DNA of 34,093 nt from Euplotes aediculatus (GCA_030463445.1 JAQGFW010003396.1:1-34093); one strand, 5' to 3'; shown: positions 16,867 through 26,800, counted from the stretch's first letter. Numbers and translations are program-made. The notes: a model not told the origin generated them from the letters alone.

Positions 16867-17553
16867 TTGAATTTTTCGAACGAAATAATTGACGCACTCT
16901 CGATAGACTGTGTGATATTTGGATTTAAAGAATCGCAGCTGTATGTACTTTTGGTCAAGCACGGAATCGGACCAACGATTGGTCAGTGGGCTTTGCCAGG
17001 TAGCTGGATTCGCTATAATGAAAGTATAGATAATGCCGCCACTCGGATTCTATCTTCTCAGACCTCGGTAGATAATTTGTATCTTGAACAATTCAAGACA
17101 TTTGGTAGTTTAGAACGTTTTCCAGAAAGACGAGTAATTACGATTGCGTATTATGCACTTGTAAATATTGAGAAGTTTAACCCTAAACCGGGTCCAACAG
17201 AGGCAGATGTCATGTGGTTTAATGTAGAAGATGTATCTCAATTAGCTTTTGACCACAACAGAATTTTTGAGAGTTGCTTTAAGTTTTTGAAACACAAAGT
17301 TATGCACGAGCCAATAGGGTTTAATTTATTACCTCCAAAGTTTACTTTATTACAGCTACAAGAACTTTACGAAGCAATTTTGAATCAAAAATTGGATAAA
17401 TCGAATTTTAGGAAGAAATTTCTAAAAATGAACCTATTGGTAGATACCAAAGAAAGGCAAAAAGATGTTTCGCACCGAGCGGCTACGCTTTACCGTTTTG
17501 ACGAAAAAATCTACAATAAGTTACTCGATAAAGGCTTTACTTTTGAAGTTTGA
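16867..17553 (+). CDS. NUDIX-fold transcriptional regulator (NrtR/AraR family)
   Basis: The 228-aa protein has an N-terminal NUDIX domain (about 10-140) and a C-terminal winged helix (about 155-225; LLQLQELYEAILNQKLDKSN, FRKKFL, RAATLYRF). The NUDIX box has the NrtR-like PGSWIRYNESIDNAATRIL form (44-62). Its metal-binding glutamates are gone, with SSQ (63-65) where EEE is expected, so it should bind a ligand without hydrolysing it. In Bacteroides this family includes AraR, a repressor of arabinose genes. Divergence from a GPH symporter and GH43 gene suggests the same kind of job here, with a pentose as effector. The start is TTG at 16867; an in-frame stop at 16849 excludes much longer forms. 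The sugar identity is inferred. Confidence 0.85.
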   Translation: MNFSNEIIDALSIDCVIFGFKESQLYVLLVKHGIGPTIGQWALPGSWIRYNESIDNAATRILSSQTSVDNLYLEQFKTFGSLERFPERRVITIAYYALVNIEKFNPKPGPTEADVMWFNVEDVSQLAFDHNRIFESCFKFLKHKVMHEPIGFNLLPPKFTLLQLQELYEAILNQKLDKSNFRKKFLKMNLLVDTKERQKDVSHRAATLYRFDEKIYNKLLDKGFTFEV

Positions 17554-17579
17554 TTTAGTTTGGGTGTTCGATTATTGTT

Positions 17580-17636
17580 TAATAGTCATTGGTTATCCAC
17601 TCAATTGTTTTGAGTTTTTCAACCAAATGACTATTA
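17580..17636. terminator. long two-level hairpin between convergent genes
   Basis: The outer arms 17580-17594 (TAATAGTCATTGGTT) and 17621-17636 pair with a single bulge. Inside them ACTCAA (17599-17604) pairs with TTGAGT (17610-17615), followed by TTTT. It sits midway between the stop of the NUDIX regulator (+) and the stop of the SDR gene (-), so it probably terminates both. Confidence 0.6.
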
Positions 17637-17675
17637 AATGACCCACAATGACAATATTACACTCTTGCAAAGCTA

Positions 17676-18383
17676 TTACTTGGGCATAGTAGGTCTTACC
17701 TCTATTTTGCTTGGGAGTGTCCGAGCAGGCATTTTTATTAAATCTGAAACAATCTGCCCAATATCTTCGGGTTGGATTTTCCACGAATCTGATTCTGATG
17801 GAATATGCCCGTTGAAATACGTAGCTACCGACCCAGGCATGATGGTTGTTACTTTGATTCCTTCATTTCGTACATCAAGCATCATGGCTTGTGTAAATCC
17901 AACCAAACCAAACTTACTTGCGTTGTAGGCTGTACCGTTATTAAAAAAGTTTGTTCCTGCCAAACTCGCAATCGTGATAAAATACCCTTTGCTGGCTTTT
18001 AGGGCTTCGAGCGATGCTTTTACACTAAAAAATACACCTGTTAAGTTAATATCTATTGTCTCTTGCCATTGTTCGGCAGTGAGATTCTGAATTGGTGCAA
18101 AATGCCCTATGCCTGCATTGGCAATAAAATAATCAATCCGTCCCCATTTTTCGAGAACTCCATTGACGGCTTTTATTTGAGAATCAAGACTCCGAACATC
18201 CGATTCGAGTCCGATAGCAAAACCATCTCTTATTTTATTAAGTGATACTGCTGCTGTTTGGGCTGCGTCTGCCGAGCGGCTCGTAATAGCCACTTTGATT
18301 CCATCTTTTATTAAGACTTCGGCAACACCAAGACCGATTCCTTTTGAACCTCCTGTAATAAAGGCTACTTTTGATTCTGACAT
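17676..18383 (-). CDS. short-chain dehydrogenase/reductase (SDR)
   Basis: The 235-aa classical SDR has the Rossmann loop TGGSKGIG (10-17), D62-V63 near the adenine, NAG (89-91), the structural N113, and the catalytic S140, Y153 and K157 (YNASK). The basic residue after the second strand (TSRSAD) favours NADP(H). It resembles 3-oxoacyl-ACP reductase-like proteins, but many such SDRs have other substrates and the C-terminus is short. It begins 6 bases after the stop of ispH on the same strand, so the two are co-transcribed. No direct biochemical link to isoprenoid synthesis is evident from the sequence. Confidence 0.88.
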   Translation of the reverse strand: MSESKVAFITGGSKGIGLGVAEVLIKDGIKVAITSRSADAAQTAAVSLNKIRDGFAIGLESDVRSLDSQIKAVNGVLEKWGRIDYFIANAGIGHFAPIQNLTAEQWQETIDINLTGVFFSVKASLEALKASKGYFITIASLAGTNFFNNGTAYNASKFGLVGFTQAMMLDVRNEGIKVTTIMPGSVATYFNGHIPSESDSWKIQPEDIGQIVSDLIKMPARTLPSKIEVRPTMPK

Positions 18384-18389
18384 ATCTGA

Positions 18390-19616
18390 TTATTCTAAAC
18401 TATTTATAACTTCTTCGACTTCGAGCGATTCATCAAAAAACGACAAAAGTTTCAATAAAACGGCTTCCATGACAGCATCGGGGCAAGATGCCCCACAAGT
18501 CAGCATGATGGTTGGTTTTTTATCTTTTGGAATAAAATTACTGGTATTTTCTTCGTTTTTTTTGTGTAGATTATAATGTTTGATTTCGGATTCTGAAACT
18601 ATTTTTTCATGCGATTGAATAAAATAAGTAGGTAATTTTTCATCGCAAAGCTCAACCAAATGACTTGTGTTAGAACTATTGTATCCACCTACCACAACGG
18701 CAAAATCTGCTGATTCTTGGAGTAAAGCATAAGTTGCTTCTTGGTTATCGTTGGTAGCGTAGCAAAGCGTATCACGAGTATTGGCAAAATGTTTATCAAC
18801 TTCATCGTTTGTTAATTGATAATGCTCAATCATTATTTGCTTTAAATAATCTGCAATGCCTTGTGTATCAGATGCCAGCATGGTGGTCTGATTGACGACG
18901 CCGATTCGCTCTAAATCTTTTTTAGGATTAAACCCATCTGAAAACTGTCCTTTGAAATCGGTATAAAATTGTTCGCTTGGTAATTCGCCCGTAATGTATT
19001 TTGCTAATATTTTTGTTTGGTCAATATCTTTTACAACAATCGTAGGTGCATTTTCTTTACTATGAGAGAAAGTCGCACGAGTTTCTTCGTGGCTTGGTTT
19101 TCCATGCACAACTATTGTATAACCACGTTCGCCAATCTGATTGGCTCTATTCCACACTTTTTCTACAAAAGGGCAGGTTGTATCGTATTTATAAGGGTCA
19201 ATTCCGAGCGAATTGAGTTTATTTTGAATCTCGATAGTTGTCCCGAATGCCGGAACAATTACAACATCATCATTCGATATTTCGGTCCAGTCAATGATTT
19301 GGTTTCCTTTGGTATCCATCAAATACCGAACCCCACGAGATAGCAAATCGGCGTTTACATCTGGATTATGAATCATTTCACTCAATAAAAAAACTCTTTT
19401 GTCGGGATTCTCATTGATGGTTTTATAGGCAATCTCAACGGCATTTTCGACTCCGTAGCAAAATCCAAAATGTCTTGCTATTAAGAATTTAACATTCCCA
19501 AAATCTAAAACCGTCGGGCTAAAATCACGTTTGAGTTTATCTTTTTTACGACGAATCTCTTTGATTTTACCAATGATATTGCTCTTGTATATTTCTGGAA
19601 TTACGAATGATTTCAT
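18390..19616 (-). CDS. ispH: 4-hydroxy-3-methylbut-2-enyl diphosphate reductase, long form
   Basis: The 408-aa protein performs the last step of the MEP pathway, reducing HMBPP to IPP and DMAPP with a 4Fe-4S cluster. Cluster cysteines are visible as C53 (GFCYGVENAV), C148 (DTTCPFVEKV) and C285 (DTLCYATNDNQ). The substrate-binding SSNTSHL (314-320) and GASCPDAV (375-382) are in place, and the catalytic Glu lies in HGKPSHEETRA (E177/E178). At 408 residues it is about 90 longer than the E. coli enzyme. The extra length is an N-terminal stretch of about 40 basic residues before the first core strand and a longer middle section (about 195-240), as in other Bacteroidota long forms. The start at 19616 is the only one that keeps the N-terminal stretch. 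Confidence 0.95.
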   Translation of the reverse strand: MKSFVIPEIYKSNIIGKIKEIRRKKDKLKRDFSPTVLDFGNVKFLIARHFGFCYGVENAVEIAYKTINENPDKRVFLLSEMIHNPDVNADLLSRGVRYLMDTKGNQIIDWTEISNDDVVIVPAFGTTIEIQNKLNSLGIDPYKYDTTCPFVEKVWNRANQIGERGYTIVVHGKPSHEETRATFSHSKENAPTIVVKDIDQTKILAKYITGELPSEQFYTDFKGQFSDGFNPKKDLERIGVVNQTTMLASDTQGIADYLKQIMIEHYQLTNDEVDKHFANTRDTLCYATNDNQEATYALLQESADFAVVVGGYNSSNTSHLVELCDEKLPTYFIQSHEKIVSESEIKHYNLHKKNEENTSNFIPKDKKPTIMLTCGASCPDAVMEAVLLKLLSFFDESLEVEEVINSLE

Positions 19617-19676
19617 AAATGCTAAACAACCTTTGAATAAAGTTTGTTACAAAACTACGAGATGAATCTTAACAAA

Positions 19677-19710
19677 TTGAAAGTAATTGTGATTTTTATA
19701 CGTATTTTCG
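19677..19710 (+). promoter_or_regulatory. possible promoter of the outer-membrane barrel gene
   Basis: TTG (19677-19679), 23 bases, then TATTTTCG (19703-19710), one change from TAnnTTTG. Transcription would begin close to 19717, giving a short leader to the ATG at 19734. Similar boxes occur by chance in AT-rich DNA, hence low confidence. Confidence 0.3.
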
Positions 19711-19733
19711 CAACAACTTACTTTTTTGATTTC

Positions 19734-21407
19734 ATGCGGTTATTCATTCCCCTTTTTTTATTTATAAATTTCGGAATTTTTGCACAAGGGGTTTTTGCTC
19801 CGCTAAATACAGATTATTACCATCTGATTGATAGATATGAGATAAAAAGTGGTAAACTCTCCAATAATTTTCATAGCAATTTTAAAGGCTTCAATCGTGG
19901 TAGCATTGTTAAACTAACCGAAGACGTAAAACCCGAAAACTCAAGAGACTCTTTCAATTTAACATACCTACAAAATGATTCTTGGGAGTGGCTCGATGAC
20001 CAAAAACTATCTCAATCGGTAAATAAAAAGCCTATTTTGAAGTTTTTTTACAATAAAAAAGCCGATTTTATTAGCTATCAAAATAAAGATATTGACCTAC
20101 ATGTCAATCCTGTTTTACAGTTTGGAATGGGTACTGATAATATCTCAGAAGCTCAACCTTTTATCAATAGCCGAGGAATAGAAATCAGAGGAATGATTGC
20201 AAAAAAAGTTGGTTTTTATTCATACTTGACTGAAAACCAAATTACGAATCCCTTTTATGTAAACGAATTGAGTCGTTTTTATAATGGATTTCCGTATGAA
20301 GGCTTTACAAAAGTGGTAGATTCGGACACAGCAAAACTCAAAACCGATTTTTTTTCTGCCAGAGGCTATATTGCCTTCAATCCAATCAAACAGATACAGC
20401 TTCATTTTGGGCATGACCGCAACTTTATTGGTTCGGGTATCCGGTCTATGATTTTGTCTGATTTTAGTTCGCCATATTTGCAGTTGCGGATGATAACTCA
20501 GGTAGGAAAAATCCAGTATGTCAATATTTTTGGGCAATTGACCAATAAGCAAATCCCGCAACCGGTTGATGGAAGTATTCCGTTAGCTCCTAAATACATG
20601 GCTTTTCATCATCTAAATTACAATATTACTAAAAACTTGAATATTGGCGTTTTTGAAACAATTGTGTTCGGTAAACGCCAAATTGGGTTTGATTTGAATT
20701 ACTTGAATCCAATCATTTTTTATCGTTTTGTAGAAGGCCATCTCGGTAGTGCAGATAATTCGATGCTCGGAATTGATTTTAAATACAATTTCTTAAAGCG
20801 TTTTTCTACTTATGGACAATTGGTTTTAGATGAATTTAAATGGACTTACCTCAGAGAACGAAAAGGATGGTGGGGAAGCAAAATAGCAACACAAATCGGG
20901 TTGAAGTACATAGATGTTTTAGAGATTCCTAATCTGGATGTGCAAGCAGAGTTTAACTTGGCTCGCCCCTATACATACAGCCATTTTTCGACATTTAGTA
21001 ATTTTGCCAATTATAATATGCCAATGGCACATCCGATGGGAGCTAATTTTCGAGAGATTTTGGTTCAAGCAAGATTTCAAGCATTTAAAAGGCTATTTTT
21101 AACGGCTTCTTTTAGCTCAATCCGTACAGGCGAAGATTATGATGCTACCAACTGGGGCGGCAATATCTTACGAAATTACTTGCTGTTGCGTCCGCAAGAC
21201 TTTGGGAATACTATCGGGCAGGGCAGACGCACTAATATTATTTATTTTGATTTCAATGCTTCGTATATGCTAAAGCATAATTTGTTTTTAGATTTCAATG
21301 CAGTCAGTCGAAGCTACGATAGTCGAGAAACTACCCTTAATTATGTAAATACTTCACTATCAGGTGGTTTGCGTTTGAATATTGGCCGTCGAAACTTGAT
21401 TTTCTAA
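19734..21407 (+). CDS. predicted outer-membrane beta-barrel protein (Wzi/RemB-like)
   Basis: I chose the ATG at 19734, which gives a 557-aa product with a normal signal peptide (MRLFIPLFLFINFGIFAQG). The open frame reaches back to 19644, but only with a TTG start and a poor N-terminus. The mature chain is rich in alternating aromatic strands and asparagine/glycine turns, as in large barrels. Recognisable blocks are FGHDRNFIGSGIRSM, YLNPIIFYRFVEGHLGS, MLGIDFKYNFLKRFS and the ending LSGGLRLNIGRRNLIF. The ending is short and has no T9SS sorting domain. The pattern suits capsule-assembly Wzi-type or gliding-associated RemB-type proteins. I am fairly sure of location, less of family. It is divergent from ispH, 117 bases apart. 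Confidence 0.75.
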   Translation: MRLFIPLFLFINFGIFAQGVFAPLNTDYYHLIDRYEIKSGKLSNNFHSNFKGFNRGSIVKLTEDVKPENSRDSFNLTYLQNDSWEWLDDQKLSQSVNKKPILKFFYNKKADFISYQNKDIDLHVNPVLQFGMGTDNISEAQPFINSRGIEIRGMIAKKVGFYSYLTENQITNPFYVNELSRFYNGFPYEGFTKVVDSDTAKLKTDFFSARGYIAFNPIKQIQLHFGHDRNFIGSGIRSMILSDFSSPYLQLRMITQVGKIQYVNIFGQLTNKQIPQPVDGSIPLAPKYMAFHHLNYNITKNLNIGVFETIVFGKRQIGFDLNYLNPIIFYRFVEGHLGSADNSMLGIDFKYNFLKRFSTYGQLVLDEFKWTYLRERKGWWGSKIATQIGLKYIDVLEIPNLDVQAEFNLARPYTYSHFSTFSNFANYNMPMAHPMGANFREILVQARFQAFKRLFLTASFSSIRTGEDYDATNWGGNILRNYLLLRPQDFGNTIGQGRRTNIIYFDFNASYMLKHNLFLDFNAVSRSYDSRETTLNYVNTSLSGGLRLNIGRRNLIF

Positions 21408-22162
21408 GTCAGAATCAATTTAATGCTTGCAACAATGAGTACCAACGCCAAAATAACTTTTAGGGTAAGATTATTGAATTTTTTACTGCCTAAATACCCA
21501 CCCGCAAAACCACAAATTACCGCAATTATTATCCAGTTATAGACTTCGGGCTCGGGTTTGTAACCTTTTGATAATAAGCCAATTAAGCCAGAAAATGAAT
21601 TGGCAAATATAAAAAGAGCAGATACCGCTGCAACCTCTTTTACACGGCCCCAATTCATCAAAAGCATTATTGGGCTTAGTATAATTCCTCCTCCGATTCC
21701 AATCATTCCCGAAAGTAAACCAATCACTCCACCTGTCAGAAGACCTTGCCAGAGTTTGGGTTCTTTTAGTTTATCTTCATCAGATTTAAAAGAAAGCATA
21801 ATTCTTAAAATCGCTATAATGAGGGCTAAACCCAATATTTTTTTGTAAACACCGTCGCTTAATGGGGTAATTGCTCCAATATACGCCATCGGAATTGAAG
21901 CAATGGCAAATGGTAGAAAAAGCTTAAATTTGAAATAACCCGAGCGATAATATTGGTAGAATGAGAGTATAGAAACCGCCAGATTTAAAACCAAAGCCGA
22001 TGATTTCATCAAAGATGGATTAGCTCCAAATATTGCCAAAACAGCTAAATATCCGCTGGCTCCACCATGCCCAACAGATGCGTACAAAAAGGCCATTAAG
22101 CCAAGAAGAATCAAAAAAAGCCAATAATAATCTTGATTTATAAGAGTAGCTGCTAAAAACAT
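21404..22162 (-). CDS. TauE/SafE-family anion permease
   Basis: The 252-aa protein has about eight hydrophobic segments in two repeats. The TauE/SafE signatures are GHGGASGYLAVLAIFG (32-47) in the first half and TGGVIGLLSGMIGIGGGIIL in the second. Members export or import sulfite, sulfonates and related sulfur anions across the inner membrane. It is the last gene of a three-gene - strand set, 37 bases after a ModE-like regulator, which points to an oxyanion theme. Its stop overlaps the stop of the converging barrel gene by 4 bases, so the two transcripts must run into each other. Confidence 0.88.
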   Translation of the reverse strand: MFLAATLINQDYYWLFLILLGLMAFLYASVGHGGASGYLAVLAIFGANPSLMKSSALVLNLAVSILSFYQYYRSGYFKFKLFLPFAIASIPMAYIGAITPLSDGVYKKILGLALIIAILRIMLSFKSDEDKLKEPKLWQGLLTGGVIGLLSGMIGIGGGIILSPIMLLMNWGRVKEVAAVSALFIFANSFSGLIGLLSKGYKPEPEVYNWIIIAVICGFAGGYLGSKKFNNLTLKVILALVLIVASIKLILT

Positions 22163-22199
22163 TTGAAAATGATAGGGTTATTTCTTTGTAAATATAACG

Positions 22200-22526
22200 C
22201 TATTCGGTCAATCTCAATGTTTCTTCTATTAAAAACTTTTTGAATCGTTCTTGTATTTCTTTGTAAGCTATTATTAACCTTCTCGCCTCATCGGTTATTA
22301 TTGCCCCTCCGCCTTTTTCGCCACCAGTTTGAGTAATTACGAGAGGTTTTGTAGATTGCTCATTCATTGAGTTTACAAGCCCCCAAGCTTTTTTGTAAGA
22401 CATATTCATTGTTTGGGCAGCCTTATTGATTGAGCCAGTTTCTTGAATCAACTCTAATAATTCGACCCTACCTAAACCAATAAATTTATCATTTTCTTCA
22501 ATCCAAATTCGTCCTTGTACTTTCAT
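22200..22526 (-). CDS. single-domain ModE-type winged-helix regulator
   Basis: The 108-aa protein matches the N-terminal DNA-binding domain of ModE: GRVELLELIQETGSINKAAQ, then MNMSYKKAWGLVNSMN as recognition helix, then the wing QTGGEKGGGAIITDEARRLI. The C-terminal molybdate-binding TOBE repeats of E. coli ModE (262 aa) are absent, so it must sense its ligand in another way or work through a partner. It sits 3 bases after the acyltransferase gene and 37 before the TauE/SafE gene on the same strand, so all three are probably one transcript. Regulation of the TauE-like permease by an oxyanion signal is plausible but inferred. Confidence 0.85.
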   Translation of the reverse strand: MKVQGRIWIEENDKFIGLGRVELLELIQETGSINKAAQTMNMSYKKAWGLVNSMNEQSTKPLVITQTGGEKGGGAIITDEARRLIIAYKEIQERFKKFLIEETLRLTE

Positions 22527-22529
22527 TTT

Positions 22530-23636
22530 CTATACTTTTAAAAATACTTTTTTCTCATATAACCATCTCAAAAAGAGCCATTTTAAGGTTAAAGCACCCA
22601 AAATTATGACTATTTCGTAGTGATGCTCTCCAATCAATTTACCAACCCAATCAAAAACTCGGCTTGACGAAAACCACCAATCAATAAAAACATCAGACAT
22701 ATAAATCAGAATCGAATTCATGCCAATAACTGTAAAGAAAAATGCCCATTTTTGGTATTTCAAAACATCTATCACATAATAAAACAATGCCAAGAGTAAC
22801 AGACTACAACCACCTGCTTGAAATACAAAAGAACTTGTCCAGAGTTGTTTATTAATAGGTAGCCAGATATTCCAAATATTTGCAAGGATGAGCGATACAA
22901 CACCAACGATTGCTAAAATAAATGCTTTGCGATTGGGTGAATAATCTCCATTTTTTAATAAATTTCCTGCAAAAATGCCCAGTAAACCAGTTGAGATAGC
23001 AGGGATTGTCGAGAGTAATCCTTCGGGGTCATGAATTTTTTTATGTAATCTACCAGGTAAAAAAGTACGGTCAAACCACGAAACTATATTGCCCTCCATA
23101 GTTAAATCGCCTATCGGAAAATTCGGTGCTGACGCAAAATGAAGTAAGCAAGCGTAACCAATCAATAAACCCACAAACCAAATATATTGAAACCGCTCCG
23201 AAGCATAAACATAAATGATACACGCAAACATATATGCCAAGCCAATACGCCCCAGTACACTCGGAAAACGGATTTCTTCAAGCGTTTTTAGCTGAAATCC
23301 GTGTAGGTTATAAATGATTCCGAGAAAAACTAAAATCAAACTTCGTTTTACTATTTTAATCGCAATTTTAGATTTCCCATTATTTTTTTCTAATTCTCTA
23401 CCGACTGAATAGGGCGTTGATACTCCCGAAATAAAAAGAAATAATGGAAAAATGAGGTCATAAAACCGAAATCCATCCCAAGCTACGTGGTTAAACTGAT
23501 TATCAATTTGAAGAATAATTGGGTTTGCCGTTAAGTGCGAAAACGCATGAATTACCTCTTCGGCTCCCATAATCCAAAACATATCAAATCCACGTAGGGC
23601 ATCAAGAGAGTACAAGCGGGTAGAAACAGTCTGCAT
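22530..23636 (-). CDS. HGSNAT-like membrane acyltransferase (DUF5009/DUF1624 type)
   Basis: The 368-aa protein opens with RLYSLDALRGFDMFWIMGAE, the hallmark of bacterial homologues of heparan-alpha-glucosaminide N-acetyltransferase. About ten hydrophobic segments follow. Conserved loops include HVAWDGFRFYDLIFPLFLFI (with a His and Asp near the first lumen-side loop), PSVLGRIGLAY and DPEGLLSTIPAISTGLLGIFAG. The family moves acetyl groups across the inner membrane onto amino sugars or related acceptors; the acceptor here is unknown. It is the first gene of the set with modE-like and tauE-like genes, an unexpected partnership. A 195-bp divergent space separates it from the BNR protein gene. Confidence 0.88.
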   Translation of the reverse strand: MQTVSTRLYSLDALRGFDMFWIMGAEEVIHAFSHLTANPIILQIDNQFNHVAWDGFRFYDLIFPLFLFISGVSTPYSVGRELEKNNGKSKIAIKIVKRSLILVFLGIIYNLHGFQLKTLEEIRFPSVLGRIGLAYMFACIIYVYASERFQYIWFVGLLIGYACLLHFASAPNFPIGDLTMEGNIVSWFDRTFLPGRLHKKIHDPEGLLSTIPAISTGLLGIFAGNLLKNGDYSPNRKAFILAIVGVVSLILANIWNIWLPINKQLWTSSFVFQAGGCSLLLLALFYYVIDVLKYQKWAFFFTVIGMNSILIYMSDVFIDWWFSSSRVFDWVGKLIGEHHYEIVIILGALTLKWLFLRWLYEKKVFLKV

Positions 23637-23831
23637 AGTATTTTAGGTAAAAATCAAAAATAGCTTTTTTATCTAAAATATTAAATTGATTGTTCAGTTT
23701 TATTCTCAACTCAAATTAGTTGTCTAAACAATTTTCTAAATCATCTCATTGTTGTCAATTTCTGATAAAAAATAAGACTTAAATATGTAAATTAGTGTTT
23801 TAAAAAATTCCCTAAACAATCTTTTATCAAA

Positions 23832-26800
23832 ATGAAAAAACTTACACTTCATTTACTTTTATTATTTTGCCCTTTTCTGCTCTATTCTCAAAAAATCAAT
23901 ACCGATTTATTCAAAAAAATGAAAGCCGGAAGCATTGGCCCGGGTGTGATGTCGGGGCGGATTACGGCTATTGATGGTGTTTGGGCTAATCCTAATATTT
24001 TTTATGTCGGTGCTGCATCGGGTGGTGTTTGGAAAACCGAAAACGGAGGGATTTCTTTTACTCCAATTTTTGATGACCAACCAAACATTAACATTGGTTC
24101 TTTGGCTATTCAACAATCAAATCCCTCAGTTATTTGGGTTGGTACTGGTGAGGGGAATCCACGAAATTCAATCAATATCGGAGCAGGCATTTACAAATCG
24201 CTCGATGGTGGTAAAACTTGGAAAATGATGGGTCTCGAAAAAACTAAGAATATTCATCGTATTTTGATTGACCCACTAAATCCTAATACGGTTTATGCGG
24301 GCGTAATCGGAAATCCCTACGGTGAGCATCAAGAAAGAGGCGTTTACAAAACTACTGATGGCGGTGCTACTTGGGAGCGAATCTTGTTTACAAACGAAAA
24401 ATCGGGGATTTCTGAAATGATTATGGATGCTAAAAATCCTAATAAATTGTTTGTAGCTATGTGGGAACACCGCCGAACTCCGTGGGGATTCACATCTGGC
24501 GGGGCAGGTTCTGGACTTTATGTTACGACAGATGGCGGTAAAAATTGGAAAAAGTTGGGTAAAACCGAAGGTTTGCCAGATGGCGATTATGGCAGAATCG
24601 GCTTGGCTTCTTGTCGTGAGAATCCTAACCGTGTTTACGCTCTCATTGAGGCAACCAAAAATGGTTTGTACCGCAGCGATGATGGTGGTTTTAAATGGGA
24701 GAAGGTCAATGACGACCCTAAAGATGTTACCAATCGGGCGTTTTATTTTAATGAAATCTATTGCGACCCCAAAAACGAAAACCGTTTGTATAGTTTATAT
24801 CAAGTAGTTTCGGTGAGCGAAGACGGCGGAAAATCGTTTAAGACGACTGCAAATTTTGACCAAGCCCATGCCGACCACCACGCCTTATGGATTCATCCGA
24901 CCGATAACTCATTCATTATCAACGGTAATGATGGTGGTGTGACAATTTCGAGAGATAAAGGTAAATCTTGGACTTTTGTTGATGGATTACCGTTAGGACA
25001 ATTTTATCACGTAAATGTGGATAACGAAGTTCCTTATAATATCTATGGCGGCTTGCAAGACAATGGCTCTTGGTATGGCCCTTCTTATGTTTGGTACGAA
25101 GGTGGAATGAGAAATTATTATTGGAAAATGATAAATGGTGGCGATGGTTTTGATGTGATTCCTGACCCTGAAAATTCGAGATATGGTTATGCGATGTCGC
25201 AGGGAGGGGGATTGAATCGTTATGATGCTGTTACAGGCAATGGCGTTTCGATTCGTCCTCCATCACCAGATAATAAAACGAGGGTTCGCTATAATTGGAA
25301 TGCGGCATTTGCCCAAGACCCGTTCGATAAATCAACGATTTATTACGGAAGTCAATTTGTATATAAAAGTACCGATAAAGGTTTGAATTGGGAGACAATT
25401 TCGGCAGATTTGACAATAAATAACCCTGAACACCAAAAACAGGACCAAAGTGGTGGACTTTCACTCGATATTACTTCTGCCGAAAACCATAATACGATAC
25501 TGACGATTGCTCCGTCTTGGAAAGATAAAGGTACACTTTGGGTCGGAACAGATGATGGGAATGTGCAATTGACCCGTGATGGTGGCAAGACTTGGACAAA
25601 TCTTACGCCACGAATCAAGGGATTCCCGAAAGAAGGCTGGATTTGCCAGATTCAGACCTCAAAAATCAATGCAGGTGAAGCATTTGTTACGGTCAATAAT
25701 TACCGTCAAGGAGATTTTGCTCCGTATATATTCCGAACAAAAGACTTTGGTTTGAACTGGGAAAGGATTGTTGATGATACAAAAGTACGTGGTTATGCTC
25801 TCTGTTTTATTCAAGACCCAACAACTGCAAATCTTTGGTTTTGCGGCACAGAACATGGCCTATGGATGAGCATGGATGAAGGTCGAAACTGGACTCAATG
25901 GAAAAACGGAATACCATCTGTTTCGACAATGGATTTGGCAATCCAAGAGCGTGATGCTGATTTGGTTGTCGCAACTTTTGGGCGTGCTTTGTATGTGATT
26001 GATGACATTAAGCCACTTCGTAAATTAGCTCAAAATGTAAAGGTTTTTGACCAAAAACTTGTTGTTTTTGAACCATCTGAGGCGTATTTGGCGGAGGTCA
26101 ATCAAGCAGCGGGATATATGTCGGCTGGTGATTGGTTATATGAAGGTGCAAATAGAACAACTGGTGGAAGACTCAATTACTTTGTTCAAGTTCCCAAAAA
26201 AGATGAAAAGAAAGCTGATGCAACAAAAGTAGAAACTATAAAAAGTATTAAATATGATACTGTTGCGGCAAGAATTTATGATGAATCGAATAAATTAATC
26301 AGAACCTTGAAGAATGTTCCAGATTCAACAGGGATTCACCAAATGGTTTGGCGATTAAATGAAAAAGGAGTGATGATGCCAAATATGCCGAAACCCAAAA
26401 AAGGTGCAGATGAGCCAAGTGGAATGGATGTCTTGCCTGGTAAATACAAAATTGTTTTGAGTTTTGGCGACCAGAAAGACTCTACATTTGTTACCGTAAA
26501 ATCTGACCCAAGAGTGAATTTTGACCGAAGTGCCGCTTTGGCAAGACGTGATGTTTATGAGAGGCTCAAAGGTAGTATTGTGAAACTGACCGAATCTGTT
26601 GATAGATTGAATGAGGCCAATGACATTACCGATAAGATTTTGGCTCAAATCAAAGACCAAGATAGTAAAGAAATGGAGACATTGCGTAAACAGATTAAAG
26701 TTGTTCAAGATTCTATCAAAGTTAAAAAAGAATTGATTTTGCCTCGTCCACTTGATAAACAAGGTTATGGAAGACCATTCAGAATAACGGCTTCGACAAA

